64,000 bases of DNA from Panonychus citri (Eukaryota > Arthropoda > Arachnida > Trombidiformes > Tetranychidae). The notes under the pieces are model-generated. The model was given only the letters and a program-made list of their open reading frames with translations, searched no databases and had not been told where the DNA came from. The stretch covers positions 97,843 to 161,842 of the forward strand of contig NW_026515532.1 in the NCBI RefSeq assembly GCF_014898815.1. The letters are read 5' to 3'. Below, one piece after another: positions 10,511-21,603 of the stretch. Position 1 is the first letter of the stretch. Each line of letters begins with the position of its first letter. The position numbers and the translations under genes were made by a program.

Positions 10511-11602
10511 ATGAAAAGTGGACTAGAAAACTTACTTTCAGAAAACTATTATAAAGCTTCCAATCCCGGTAGCTATGGAGGAGTGAATTCTCTCTATGAT
10601 AGTGTAAAAAAGTATGGAGTCACCAAAACTCAAGTTCAAAACTGGTTATCAACACAGGATAGTTATACTTTACATAAACAAATAAAAAGAAAGTTTGTTC
10701 GAAATAAAACATGGGTTCCTCATCAAATGTTCCAATTTCAAGCTGATTTAGCTGATATGAGATCACTGGAGAAAAGTAATTACGGCTATAAATATATTCT
10801 TACTGTCATAGATGTGCTATCGCGTTACGGTTGGGGAATTGCTATAAAGTCTAAGAAGCCATCAGAGATAGTCAAGTCTTTTCGTAAAATATTTGCTGAA
10901 CAGAAACCTTTGTATTTACAAACAGACCGAGGGAAAGAGTTTGTTAATAACATTGTAAAAGATTATTTGAATAAAAACGGAGTAAGCTTTTTTACGACTA
11001 GAAATCAAACAACTAAATGTGCTCTAGTTGAAAGATTTAATAGAACCTTGAAGAATAAAATTTTTAGGCTTATGACTAGTAAAAATACGAAGAGATGGAT
11101 AACTGAATTACCTGAAATCGTTATTTCATACAATAACAGTATTCACCGGTCTATAAAGACAACTCCAAAAAAAGCTATTAGTATAAAAAGTGATATTTTA
11201 TTTGAAGCATCATATGGAAGAAAACTTATGGATATAAGAGCTGATGCAAATAAAGAACTTTTATTTGGCGATAAAGTACGTATTGGAAAACATCTCGGAG
11301 CTTTTAATCGTGGTTATCTACCTAATTGGTCAAAAGAAAAGTTTTTCATCACTGGATACAATAGAGGAGATACAAAAAACCTATTTAAAGTGCGAAATAA
11401 ACAAGGATCTGAGAATCTACAAAGATATTATAAAGAAGAAGTCCAGAAGGTCAAACTCATTCCAGTTAAAACTTATAAAATAGAATCCATTAAAGATACA
11501 AAATATAAAAATGGAAGTAAATGGTTTGAGGTCAAATGGGTTGGATTCCCATCAAAGTATAATAAATGGATCCCAGAATCAGAACTTGAGCTCTATAAAT
11601 GA
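10511..11602 (+). CDS. Polinton integrase with chromodomain
   Basis: 363 residues. The N-terminus has the Polinton integrase start (YYKASNPGSYGGVNSLY, then WLSTQDSYTLHKQIKRKF). The RNase-H-like catalytic core carries DDE residues: D in QADLADM (near 79), D in LQTDRGKEF (near 137) and E in CALVERFNRTLK (near 174). The C-terminus is a chromodomain (YKIESIKDTK, SKWFEVKWVGFPSKYNKWIPESEL), which probably directs insertion to particular chromatin. The enzyme cuts and joins element ends into the host genome, making short target duplications. It appears intact. The stop codon overlaps the reading frame of the membrane protein that follows. Confidence 0.93.
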   Translation: MKSGLENLLSENYYKASNPGSYGGVNSLYDSVKKYGVTKTQVQNWLSTQDSYTLHKQIKRKFVRNKTWVPHQMFQFQADLADMRSLEKSNYGYKYILTVIDVLSRYGWGIAIKSKKPSEIVKSFRKIFAEQKPLYLQTDRGKEFVNNIVKDYLNKNGVSFFTTRNQTTKCALVERFNRTLKNKIFRLMTSKNTKRWITELPEIVISYNNSIHRSIKTTPKKAISIKSDILFEASYGRKLMDIRADANKELLFGDKVRIGKHLGAFNRGYLPNWSKEKFFITGYNRGDTKNLFKVRNKQGSENLQRYYKEEVQKVKLIPVKTYKIESIKDTKYKNGSKWFEVKWVGFPSKYNKWIPESELELYK

Positions 11603-11816
11603 AAACATTGGTTATCATAAAAATCCTGAATACATTCTCTTTATAGCCCAAATAGTTATAATTGTAATTGTCATCTTTGTGAGTGTTATAAATTTGAGCA
11701 TTGGTATTGAAAGAGAATCACTTTGGATTTCACTCATGAGTAGCTGCCTTGGATACATCTTACCTTCGCCTTTTGTTTTTAATAAGAAACCACCTGAATC
11801 TAATATAGGAAAATGA
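11511..11816 (+). CDS. Small Polinton membrane protein
   Basis: The frame is open from an ATG at 11511, inside the integrase gene, giving 101 residues. The conserved-looking part starts after the integrase stop: a hydrophobic segment FIAQIVIIVIVIFVSVINL, then ESLWISLMSSCLGYILPSPFVFNKK. The ESLW-SL-SS-GY-LP-P pattern is, as I recall it, shared by small membrane proteins of other Polintons. No other in-frame ATG precedes the membrane segment, so either the long overlap with integrase is real or a non-AUG start is used. It overlaps the minor capsid start by four bases (ATGA at 11813). Confidence 0.6.
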   Translation: MEVNGLRSNGLDSHQSIINGSQNQNLSSINENIGYHKNPEYILFIAQIVIIVIVIFVSVINLSIGIERESLWISLMSSCLGYILPSPFVFNKKPPESNIGK

Positions 11817-12598
11817 TTGCTGATTCTTTCGATCTAATTCTTAAGAGTGACTCCTCAAAAGAGCTTTTTCCTGAAAATACACCAGGAAATTTCAAAAATC
11901 TTTTGTGCAAACGCCTAAACTTCTATGGCAATTGGTCAGTGAGCTTAACTCAGATCTGTATTCCGATAACTTGGATATCATCAAAGAAAATTACCATCAA
12001 TTTTGTAGATACACAATCATTGAAATCTTATTCAGCTTTAACACCGATTACAACCTTTTTCGATTGGAAAAATAATATTGGTGAACTAATTAATCATCTA
12101 ACTTCAGTTGTGCAAGATGATATTTTCACGAAACAAATCGATATGTTCTTCAACCCAAATGGTAAAACTCTTGCTATTTCCCCTGGAGAGATAAGTTTAC
12201 AAAACAATGAGATCGTTAGAATCTTGCCTGTTTTTGATGAAACAACGAGACACGTATTAGGTCTACCCTCTTTAATTCCTGGTCAATATAACATTATAAG
12301 TAACAACCCTATATCTTCATTCTTTTTAAATGAAATATTTACAATTGAGACTAACATAATAGAGCCAGTGTGTATTGGGAATAACGAGAAACAAATTCTG
12401 AACTATTTAACAGCTCCGAATACTTCAAAATTCGGTGAAAACCTATTCATCCAATTCAATAAACCTCAAAAAAGAAATGTTAAAGTTACAGAATTGGAAT
12501 CTATCTCAATAAATATAAAGGATTCTCTTCGTGTAACACCGTCATTTACTACTGGAACAACATTTGTTACACTTCATTTCCAACAAGATGCGTATTGA
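11813..12598 (+). CDS. Penton-like minor capsid protein
   Basis: 261 residues. The N-terminal pattern (LKSDSSKELFPENTPGNFKNLL, then GNWSVSLTQICIP) is typical of Polinton/adintovirus penton proteins, where FP-NT and a W-V-L-E-like strand open a single jelly roll. The end (FTTGTTFVTLHF) matches the family's closing strand. Expected role: the pentameric protein at capsid five-fold vertices. The start ATGA overlaps the membrane protein stop. It ends with GATGCGTATTGA, which contains the next start codon. Confidence 0.8.
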   Translation: MIADSFDLILKSDSSKELFPENTPGNFKNLLCKRLNFYGNWSVSLTQICIPITWISSKKITINFVDTQSLKSYSALTPITTFFDWKNNIGELINHLTSVVQDDIFTKQIDMFFNPNGKTLAISPGEISLQNNEIVRILPVFDETTRHVLGLPSLIPGQYNIISNNPISSFFLNEIFTIETNIIEPVCIGNNEKQILNYLTAPNTSKFGENLFIQFNKPQKRNVKVTELESISINIKDSLRVTPSFTTGTTFVTLHFQQDAY

Positions 12599-12896
12599 TA
12601 ATCTGTTTGAATATTATAAAAAGCAAATTGCTGGTAAAGACGGTAATGAAGCTAAAGATAGACCAAAAGTGAAAAAGAATCCGTGTAAACCACCTCGAGA
12701 GAAAAAAATTGTCACTAAGAATATTAATAGGATTACCACGAAAACAAAGACATTCAAGAAGAAGCCTGCGGCTCGTAAACAACAAAAAAATCATAACAAG
12801 AAAAAAATTAAAGTCAAATCAACTAAACAGAAAAAACCAAAAGTTAAAAGATCCAAGAAGAATAATTTTGAATTCATCGATAATGTCATCGGCTAA
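12588..12896 (+). CDS. Lys-rich basic core-like protein
   Basis: About 102 residues from the ATG at 12588 (MRIDNLFEYYKKQIAGKDG); the frame is open 24 bases further upstream. From residue about 25 it is dominated by Lys and Arg (KKIKVKSTKQKKPKVKRSKK), low in complexity and probably disordered, ending in NNFEFIDNVIG. By analogy with adenovirus core proteins it could condense DNA in the virion; that is inference from composition and position only. It overlaps the minor capsid gene by 11 bases and the major capsid start by 14. Confidence 0.6.
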   Translation: MRIDNLFEYYKKQIAGKDGNEAKDRPKVKKNPCKPPREKKIVTKNINRITTKTKTFKKKPAARKQQKNHNKKKIKVKSTKQKKPKVKRSKKNNFEFIDNVIG

Positions 12897-14220
12897 TAAG
12901 CTACATGAAATGTTTCTTCTACCTGAATTAGACCTTTTTAAATTGCCTCCAGTTACAAATCAGATTGAGAAATCATCTCAAATTTCATTTCGCCCTTTAG
13001 CTGCTCTAAATCCTGAAAGTCCAATTGAATTCTACATTACTGGTAATGAAGATGAATTAATATCTCTTTCAAAAACGAGATTGTACTTGAAATTTATGGT
13101 TAAATATAAAGCCATTGTTACAGATGAAAGTCCAAAACTTGGAGAGTGGAAAAATCTTGAGCTATGTCAAAATGCTCTTAATGGTATCTTTAGAGATGTA
13201 GAAGTTACTATTGGTGATAAACAAGTATCTACTTCATGTTCTACTTTTGGATATGCTAGTTTCTTTTATACTTTATTAAACAGATCGCTAATAGAGAAAA
13301 ATACATCATCCAGAGCTGCTTATTGGTTTGAAAATTCAGCTTCAATAACTGATAACATCTCATCATTCAGGTCACAGCCTATAAGACCGTCTGGTTTAAA
13401 TGAAACCTCTAAGGGAGAAACCGATGGACAGTTAGTTGAATTATTTGGAGCTCTTGATTTTGATTTAGCTACACAGCCTCGTCCTTTACCTGGTTCAATT
13501 CCTATACGCATAAAGCTTTATCAACAAAAATCTAATTTTATCTTTTATACTTCCGACGCCGAAACTCATAAGCCTGAGTTACATTTAAAAGATGCTTATC
13601 TGAGTGTTCATAAATACAAAATGACTCAGTTGATGCAATCAGCTTTGAAAAATGCTTTGAGATCGAGCTCTTTAAAATATCCAATAATCAGGAGAGAAGT
13701 CAAATATTTTACAATTCATAGCACTTCTCCAAGCGGAATCATAGACAATGCGATAGTTGGTCAGATACCAAGGAGATGTTTTGCTACATTTTTGGATAAT
13801 GCAAGCTTTGAAGGATCTCTATCGTCAAGTCCTTATAACTTCAAACATTTTAACCTCACTAAAATGTCATGCTCAATAAATGGGGATCAATATCCAACCA
13901 AGCCGTATGAGATGGATTTTCAAACATTACTATGCATGACACCGTTCCAAGGTGTTCATGATACGTTAGGTATTCCAAACAACTTTAGCTATGACTTAGA
14001 AACTTACAAAGAAAATTTTCCGATAATTGCATTTGATTTCTCCCCTGACCACTCTCCTGGTAATAAAACATTTATAAATAATCTTAAATATGGCACAATG
14101 CGAATTGAGTTCCAATTCAAGTCTGCCTTAACTTCAACAGCGACTCTTTTACTGTTTTGTGAGTATGATAATATCATACAAATTGATAATACTGGTACTG
14201 TAACCACTGATTATAATTGA
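12883..14220 (+). CDS. Double-jelly-roll major capsid protein
   Basis: 445 residues from the ATG at 12883 (MSSANKLHEMFLLPELDLF). Upstream in the same frame is only low-complexity basic sequence that shadows the Lys-rich gene, so this start is preferred. Signature segments are PIEFYITGNEDELISLSKTRLY, ALNGIFRDVEVTIGDKQVS and YASFFYTLLNRS near the N-terminus, and a strand-rich C-terminal half with GNKTFINNLKYGTMRIEFQF. These match the Polinton MCP family, which forms trimeric pseudo-hexameric capsomers. Length is slightly short of or within the usual range. Intact; last gene of the element. Confidence 0.85.
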   Translation: MSSANKLHEMFLLPELDLFKLPPVTNQIEKSSQISFRPLAALNPESPIEFYITGNEDELISLSKTRLYLKFMVKYKAIVTDESPKLGEWKNLELCQNALNGIFRDVEVTIGDKQVSTSCSTFGYASFFYTLLNRSLIEKNTSSRAAYWFENSASITDNISSFRSQPIRPSGLNETSKGETDGQLVELFGALDFDLATQPRPLPGSIPIRIKLYQQKSNFIFYTSDAETHKPELHLKDAYLSVHKYKMTQLMQSALKNALRSSSLKYPIIRREVKYFTIHSTSPSGIIDNAIVGQIPRRCFATFLDNASFEGSLSSSPYNFKHFNLTKMSCSINGDQYPTKPYEMDFQTLLCMTPFQGVHDTLGIPNNFSYDLETYKENFPIIAFDFSPDHSPGNKTFINNLKYGTMRIEFQFKSALTSTATLLLFCEYDNIIQIDNTGTVTTDYN

Positions 14221-14780
14221 AAATTACTTTTCAATTTGTACTACTTTTATGATACAATTAATTAAACATTTTATTGTAAGATTTTAAAGACTTTTGTTTA
14301 ACATCGCGCTCGCGTTAACTTTTTCAATTTATTATTCTCATTTGAATTAATCACTACAATCAAGACAAAATGAATTGAATAATATTACAATATCAATAAT
14401 AGACTCAGTTGCTTCATAGACAAATAATACTTTTTAATTATTCTCAATTAATTAATTATCTTTTAGAACGTTGGTCTATCAAGAGAATTGATTCAAAAAA
14501 CTTTATGGAAAAATTCAGTTGTTTGGATTTTAGACGCCCCGCCCTTAAGGGCGGGGCGTCTAAAATCCAAACATTACTACTATTAATTTATTATGATTGA
14601 TTAAATTAAGTGAACAAGGTAAATAATCATTACCAAGAATTGAATTGTTCAAGTATCACAATCTATTTATAACATTGAATATTATTGAATAACAGTTGAT
14701 CAACAGTTTGATTATTACTAGAAAACAATTTATTAAATGACAATTAATAATTTAACTTAAATTGTTCAATCTAATTACAG
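14221..14780. other. Element-to-host junction zone, AT-rich
   Basis: Noncoding. It must contain the right end of the Polinton and the 3' part of an SLC17 intron. GTTTAACATCGCGCTCGCGTTAAC-like sequence near 14298-14322 is unusually CG-rich for the area, and the 54-bp palindrome lies at 14520-14573. No Polinton terminal repeat could be matched by eye to the left of the element. Confidence 0.5.
14520..14573. repeat. 54-bp perfect palindrome centred on TTAA
   Basis: Both halves match without mismatch or loop around the centre between 14546 and 14547: the left half runs TTTAGACGCCCCGCCC then TT, the right half AA then GGGCGGGGCGTCTAAA, extended by GGATT/AATCC and flanking bases. The core is about 24 bp of nearly pure G/C in very AT-rich DNA. 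It would form a cruciform or RNA hairpin. Possible origins: a minimal foldback element, a terminus remnant, or a cloning/assembly artefact. Confidence 0.95.
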
Positions 14781-16663
14781 TCACATCCAATTCCATGGAA
14801 ACAAATATTGACAAATTCACCATTCATTGCAATGGTCTTTGCCTCGTTCGTATACAATTGGGCTTATCTTACCATGTTAACTCAACTTCCCAGTTACTTT
14901 CACCGAGTCCTTGGACTAAATGTTGCTAAGGTAATCAAATTAACTTTAATCACCTCCCAAACAATCAACAATTAACCTTTTCCCTGTTAAAATAGCGAGA
15001 CGATTAAAACAACTACACTGATTGTTGTTGAAAACTTTTGCTTTTCAACATTAGTTTTCCCATTCACTTGATTCATTATTAAGCTTAATCATTTTGTTTG
15101 ATTTACTTTGATTGTTTACTTTATGTTAATCATTTACAATTACAATCAACACAATTTTAATCGCTATATATTAATCTAGTTATAACCTTCTTCCGTTACT
15201 TGATTAATTAAGATGAAAATGATTAACCTTGATTGTTGTTATTGTTTTTGCTTTTTTTTAGGAACAATTTTGATTAACAGAAAAGGCTTAATTGTGATTA
15301 ACTTTGACAAGGGAAAATTACTTTTAACAATTAAACAAACAATAACAATATTGTTTATCATTAAATTGTATTTGATTAACTTGAAATGGTTTAGCTAATT
15401 AGTCAACAATTAGATTAGTCATAATATGTTTCGGTTGTAAAAGTTTTTCTTATTAATCAAATAATAAAAAGTATTGATAAGGTTGATGAACGATAGTTAA
15501 TCATTTCAAATTAAAACAATTTAAATTAACTGTTGTTGCTTTTTTTTCTGTGAGAATTAGTTAATTGTTGAGTCTATTTTGTATTATAACCTAATTGTTG
15601 TATTATTAGTTCATTAATCATTATTGAAAATGAAGCCATAGTTTTTTTGTTGTTATTGTGAGTTTACAATTTGATGACTCTGATTGATTAATTTTATTGA
15701 TTAATCATCAATCAGATCGGATCAGCAATTTAACCAATCAGTTTAAATTATCGATGACTCACCAATCATCATGGATTAATCCATAATCCCAAATCAGATT
15801 AACGTTATGACGATGAAATTTTTTAATACAAAAATAACTGAAAGAGTTAATTGTTGATCAGAATTTCCATCTCTTTTTTTTCACCTTAATTGTTACTAAT
15901 TGTGTTTTCGATTCTTAATCAACAGTCTGACATAATCTCGAGTTTACCTTATATCGCCCAGAGCATAATGGGCTACATCGGTGGAATGGTTCTAGATCAC
16001 CTTCGGCAAAAAGGTCGATTTTCAATAACATTTTTAAGGAAAACATTCAATTCGATAGGTAAGATTTCTTGTCAATATCCAACTTTAATTTTCTTATTAA
16101 TCAACTAATTAACTTGTATTATGATGGTTAATTGTTTAGGTTTTATTGGACCAGCGATTTGTCTAGTGGTTAATTGTTTCTCGGGTCGTAACTCAAATTT
16201 AGCGATCACCTTGATCACAATGAACTTGGGACTTTGTGGATTTGCTATCTCTGGGTTTAAGATAACCAATGTTGACCTGAGTCCGACCTTTGCTGGTACA
16301 CTTTTGGGTATCGCCAACACAATCGGAAATGTACCCGGTATTTTAGCGCCAATGTTGGTGTCCACTTTGGTCACTAACGGCGATTCAATATCTGAATGGA
16401 ATCACGTTTTTCTAGTTGCCGCTGGTCTATTTGTCATTGGAACTCTTGTCTTCATCCTATTTGGATCGGCTGAACTTCAACCTTGGGACCCAGGTCACTT
16501 TGATTATCGTCCAAATAGCGTTAAAGTTGGTACCAGTACAAAAGATGTCAATTGTAATGAATCAATCCCGACAATTGAATCTAAATTTGCTGATGGTTAC
16601 AATTTGAAAATAGTTCAACTTAATAACAACAATATGATCGGATTCAAAGGAGATGGACTTTGA
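14781..16663 (+). CDS. SLC17-type anion transporter, 3' half only
   Basis: Three exons, 14781-14930, 15926-16058 and 16140-16663, join in phase and encode the C-terminal 268 residues of a major facilitator protein. Features are PWKQILTNSPF, VYNWAYLTMLTQLPSYF, SDIISSLPYIAQ, GFKITNVDLSPTFAGTLLGIANTIGN and the closing SAELQPWDP, the pattern of SLC17 (sialin / vesicular glutamate / phosphate cotransporter) proteins. About six membrane segments remain. The first half is not in the window; the exon at 14781 begins with a normal acceptor. Either the Polinton sits in a large intron in the same orientation or the gene has lost its 5' end. Confidence 0.85.
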
Positions 16664-17897
16664 TAATTAACTAATCATATTTGATTATAAATCTAAATTG
16701 TTGGAGGTATCTCAAGGTATTCACAGTCAATTGAATACCAATGTAAATTAATTGTAACCATCGTTTTAATTGTAATCAGTGTTTTCAAGGTATTATTTTT
16801 AATCGTTTAATTAACTAAGACATTAATCAAATCAAATCCACTTGAGTGATGATTAACATTGTGCATTTATAACATTATAATAATTATCATCATAATCATC
16901 ATAAACTAAACTTTAACAATTAACTAATTGTATTATCAACAACAACAACAACAACAACAAATTGATCAAACTAATTGTAAAAAGTGTAAAATTTTAAAAT
17001 TGAACCAAAAAAATCAAAGATCAAAATTAAAATTGTAAATAATATTAACTAATTAATTGAACAAAAAAACGAGACAATCAAGTGAAATTAATAAATTGTT
17101 GTCCTTTTATAATGTTTATATTATATTGTAATCTAATTTCATATGAATGATTAAAACTAAATTAATGTTGGTAAATGCTTAACAATCAAGGTTGAATATT
17201 TACTTAATATTGTCCATTCAACTCATTTTCATGATTAGTAAATTTAATTTGAATACTAAGTTAATAGTAAATGTATTCAAATTTAAATCCAATTAATGAT
17301 GATTAACATAATAACTAAGTTATTAGATTGTAATAATAGTAATTGATTATCACAATGCTAAGTAAGCTGAATGTGATAATATATAAATTGTCTGTAAGGA
17401 ATTAAATTCAAATCTGATGAAGCAAATCAACTAGGTTCATATTTAAGAAATGAAGATGATGAAGATGAAGATGAAGATGAAGATGATGATGATGATGATG
17501 AAGTGCAATATGTCAACTAAATTGTTTGTATTGTAATTGGTTGAATGTTAATTGTCTTAATCATTTCAAGGGATTCAAAGTGATACCATTTATATAAAAG
17601 GACTAACCAATTGTCCTGATTACTTTTTTGTTAGTTTAATTTTAATCATCAAGGTAATCGTTTTCATTGCTAATTTAATCATCATCATCATCATCATCAT
17701 CATCTTGTAATTAAACCTTAATTATGGACAATTTAGTTGTGATTTAAACTTTGTTTTCTATGTTTATGTCAAAAATTGTTAATATTCAACCATTCAAATT
17801 GTTGATTGACATTTTCACCTTCTCATTGTGATTAATTGTTTGGGTGGAATATTAATTGGAAATAAAAAATTAGTTAACTGATTGTTTGCTAATCAAG
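16664..17897. other. Intergenic, microsatellites
   Basis: No gene. It holds an AAC run near 16937-16960, a GAAGAT/GAT run at about 17455-17502 and an ATC run near 17680-17705. The last part is the opsin promoter and 5' UTR, with no certain signal. Confidence 0.6.
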
Positions 17898-19147
17898 ATG
17901 AATAGTTTTCCATATGGTATCTATGTGAATCGACCTCCGGTTCCAAGTTATGGTTATACTCCCGGTGATTCGTACTTTCAACGGCCTTTGTTGCCTTGGG
18001 CTTTCCCTCCCAACGCGACGATTGTTGACCTTGTCCCTCAAGAAATGAGATACATGGTACCTGAACATTGGTACCGATTCCCGCCCATTAATCCTCTTTG
18101 GTACAGTCTATTGGGTGTCACCATGATTGTCTTGGGTTTCATTTCAATCGTTGGTAATGGTTTAGTCTTGTACTTGATGACGGCGGTCAAAGCACTTCGA
18201 GGTCCAACCAATGTTCTAGTTTGTAATCTTGCCTTTTCCGACTTCATGATGATGTCCTTTAACATGACCACCATGGCGATCAATTCATTTGCCCAAACAT
18301 GGATTCTTGGACCTTTTATGTAAGTGTATCTTCACCAATTAAGTGTCAGTAACAATGAAACGATCTCAATATTTTTAGGTGTGAACTTTATGGTATGTGG
18401 GGATCACTATTCGGATGTGGGTCAATCTGGTCTTTGGTGTTTATCACTCGTGATCGTTATAATGTTATAGTCCGTGGTATGTCCGCTGGCCGGTTAACCG
18501 TTAAAAAAGCTCTTGGTCAAGTTTTATTCATTTGGATTTACTCGGTTGCCTGGACAATTGCACCTTTCTTTGGATGGTCTCGATATGTTCCCGAAGGTAA
18601 TATGACCTCATGTACCATTGACTATCTTTCCAAAGATTTGAAAACGGCCTCATACACTGTGGTCTATGCTGTTTTCGTCTATTTCATCCCACTCTTTACA
18701 TTGATCTATCACTATTGGTACATTGTCTCCGCTGTGGCAACCCATGAACGAACCCTTCGAGAGCAAGCAAAGAAAATGAATGTGGCCTCACTTAGGGCAA
18801 ACGCTGATTCCAATAAACAATCAAATGATATTCGTATTGCAAAAGTGGCCATGGCAACAGTTGGACTTTGGTTCATGGCTTGGACACCTTATTGTGCTCT
18901 TGCTTTCCTTGGTATACTGACCAATGGCGATTACCTAACACCCATGGTGTCCATTTGGGGGGCAGTTTTTGCCAAAAGTGCTGCATGTTACAATCCAATT
19001 GTTTACGCCTTAAGTCACCCCCGTTACCGGGCTGCTTTGTTCACCAAATTTCCCTGTCTGGCCTGTGGTGTTGGTGCAGTGGAAACAACAACCGATGAAG
19101 ACGCTAAGTCCGAAATGTCCGTGGCAACCGCGATCTCCGATCGCTAA
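17898..19147 (+). CDS. Visual opsin, long-wavelength-type, Gq
   Basis: Exons 17898-18319 and 18379-19147 join in phase 2 and give 396 residues. The protein is a seven-helix rhodopsin. The retinal lysine is in TM7 (FAKSAACYNPIVY, with NPxxY). The TM3 end is TRDRY, followed by NVIVRGMSAG, typical of arthropod visual opsins. HPRYR follows TM7, and the TM2-TM3 stretch (LAFSDF, WILGPFMCELYG, SLFGCGSIW) is closest to the long-wavelength arthropod class. The third cytoplasmic loop has the invertebrate ALREQAKKMNV-like pattern (LREQAKKMNVASLR). An alternative in-frame ATG lies at 17886. All key residues are present, so this is a working photoreceptor gene. Confidence 0.95.
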
Positions 19148-21474
19148 ATCAACTGTCCACCTCTTTCCCTCTCTGGTCAAGAAAATGATTAAATCCAAAG
19201 AGTATGTTACATTTATAAGCTTTAATATATTTCAATTGTAAGTAAACATCTAAAACTAATCAATCAACAATTAACGTGCACGAAAAAAAAATTGTCAATA
19301 TAAATTGTGTTAGAAAATCAATCAACTGTCTCTGTCTCTTTTTTCCTGTAAATCACAAAAATCAGAAACAATTTAATTTTCTCATTAATTTGATGCACTT
19401 TAATCAATTTGATGTCTTCATCTCTGTTTAATCATTAAAAGAACCATTGAAATTAATTGAGGCTTAATTGTTTCATCGATGACAATTGTGAAATCAGAAT
19501 CAATTCAAATGACTGATTAAGTAATCAAAAAGTAAATCAAATCAAATATATTGACCAAATGAAAACCTTCAACAATTTGACAAAATGTTCATTGAATGAA
19601 TATATTGCAATTTACCAATGTAACGATATTGATATTTGTCATATTATAGACACTTAACAATTAACTGATTTTAAACAGTTAAAGTTAAGCTGTTAAGTTA
19701 ATCTTCTTGTCAAAATCTTTCAGTTTTAAATCTAAATCCAATTTAATCGGTTCTATTGGATTGATCAATATATTAAATAAAAAGACACAATTTAGTCAAT
19801 TGTTGAAATGGAAACAAAAAGGTTTCTCTTACTATAAAGACTGAATTAAAAATAAATCATTAGAGTAACAAAATCAACAAATCGAAGTGTAAAATCAATC
19901 ACAATGAAATAGTCGGGAAACAATTAAAGGAATCAAGGTGAAATATAATCCTAAAGATGAGGATGAAAACGATGACGAGAACATTTTGAGTAATAGGACT
20001 GATACAGATACGGACACGAATACAATTTAAGTTAATTAGGGAGAAAATAATATTATCCAATCGTCCGTTAGTAAGAAATTAAATAAGAAAGTGATGCGGA
20101 TGCTGATGAAAACGTGGTGAATATTTAGAATCAAATCAACACTAAGTACACGTTCGAGTTAATTTTACTGAATGAATTGGAATAATTTGTCATTCCATAT
20201 CTTTAATGTAAACTTATTTCTCCTTGAAATTGTCACTTTAATTGTTTGCACTTGATTTTTGATCACCAAACAAATAAGCTGATCAACAACAACAACTTGG
20301 AAATCCATTGGAAGTGAAACATTTCATCAAATTGGATGAAACAAAGATAATGCTGAGCGTCGTCTAAATGGTCATTCGTGTCTTCCGATTATTATTATGA
20401 TTAATAGACGATGATAGTGATTGATTATGAAAAAGAGTAGATTTTTTTAGAGTTCGAGAATAACTTGAAACGAAAGGAAATCTGATTATCGACAAATCCT
20501 TTCCGTTATAATGACTAGATACTCATCCAATTATTAATTTGAAGAAATCAAATTAAAGTTGATTACGATTGAGTTAAGAAAATGATTTCACATTTCAAAA
20601 GTTGTACATACATGATTTACATGAAGTGTAAGATTTGATTAAAGCTACTGATTAACTCTAATGACAATTAAATAGAAAAAAAAAATTAAAACTAAATCAT
20701 ATTTGCAGTTAATGGTTGAAGACTCAATCAAAGTGAGTTGAAAGTGTGACTGAAAATAATATAATTCAAAAGATGAGGATGGTTTGATTTCATCATCATC
20801 ATTTGATCAACTCTCATAGGAAAAGACAGTTAATCACAAAAATAAATTAATCGCTCAGATTAATGTTACATCTGAATTAATTTATTAATAGTTTTCATAT
20901 CCTCATATTAGTGAATATAATTTACATAATTAATTGAGCATTATCCTTAGGCCTCTATGTGTATAGATTAATAATAATATTTTAATCTTCATGGTTAATT
21001 GTCATTCATTAAAATGTTTTATTTTGATGCTTCAAATGACATTAAAAGGTTTTTGTTTGTTTCTCGTAAGTTTAAGCAGTTCAACGACAAACCAATTCAT
21101 TTGGGGTTAAATTTGCTTGATTGTATTTAATTGTTATGTTTTTTTATTTTGGTTCACATGGAGACAACAATTAGATCTTACATTTGAGAAATAAAGTTCA
21201 CAGAAATCCGTTAACCACAGACTATTAGATAGATCTGATTGGCAAGTAATCACATAAGAAAGTTAAGAATCTGTGGCTCATTAGAAAAGCTCGAAAATTT
21301 GGTCTTAATTTTTCAAATCGAGAGAAAAGTTTTATTTTGAGTTTGATCTGACTTTATAAAGAAGATGTTTAGTTATAACGACTGTTCGATTTAGCTCACT
21401 ATTGGAGTAAAAGTTCAATTTCTAAATTCATTCGTTGCAGAGCTATGGCATTTCAGACGTCGGGAGAACAAATA
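19148..21474. other. Long intergenic region
   Basis: AT-rich, no gene or conserved domain seen on either strand, and no clear repeat apart from short A/T runs. The last part leads into the duplicated Gly-rich gene module. Confidence 0.55.
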
Positions 21475-21603
21475 AAAACACCCTGTAGTTATAAGAGTTT
21501 AGTTTCTTTTAAATCAACAGTTTATATCTACGTAGATGGATTTGTAGTTGAGTTTATTCAGGTAACTTTATTGAAAACAACAAACTGGTAATGAGAGAAA
21601 TCT

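Larger units (their letters stand above)
3758..14220 (+). mobile_element. Polinton/Maverick element, core gene block
   Basis: The block codes for the hallmark Polinton set on one strand: protein-primed family B DNA polymerase, FtsK/HerA-type packaging ATPase, retroviral-like integrase with chromodomain, penton-like minor capsid and double-jelly-roll major capsid, plus small conserved proteins. Such elements behave as both large DNA transposons and virus-like (adintovirus) genomes. The coordinates cover the contiguous core; the genes and repeats from 1 to 3757 may also belong to it. Terminal inverted repeats and the 6-bp target duplication expected for the family were not found by eye. The right end must lie between 14220 and the SLC17 exon at 14781; the left end may lie outside the window. 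No cysteine protease gene is evident. Confidence 0.9.

Noticed and set aside
12709..12882. N-terminal extension of the major capsid
   Set aside because: The frame is open, but the residues are low-complexity basic sequence mirroring the Lys-rich gene in another frame; the capsid pattern starts at 12883.
14298..14345. Polinton right terminal repeat
   Set aside because: CG-rich TTAAC...GTTAAC sequence looked promising but has no convincing inverse match in positions 1-3700.
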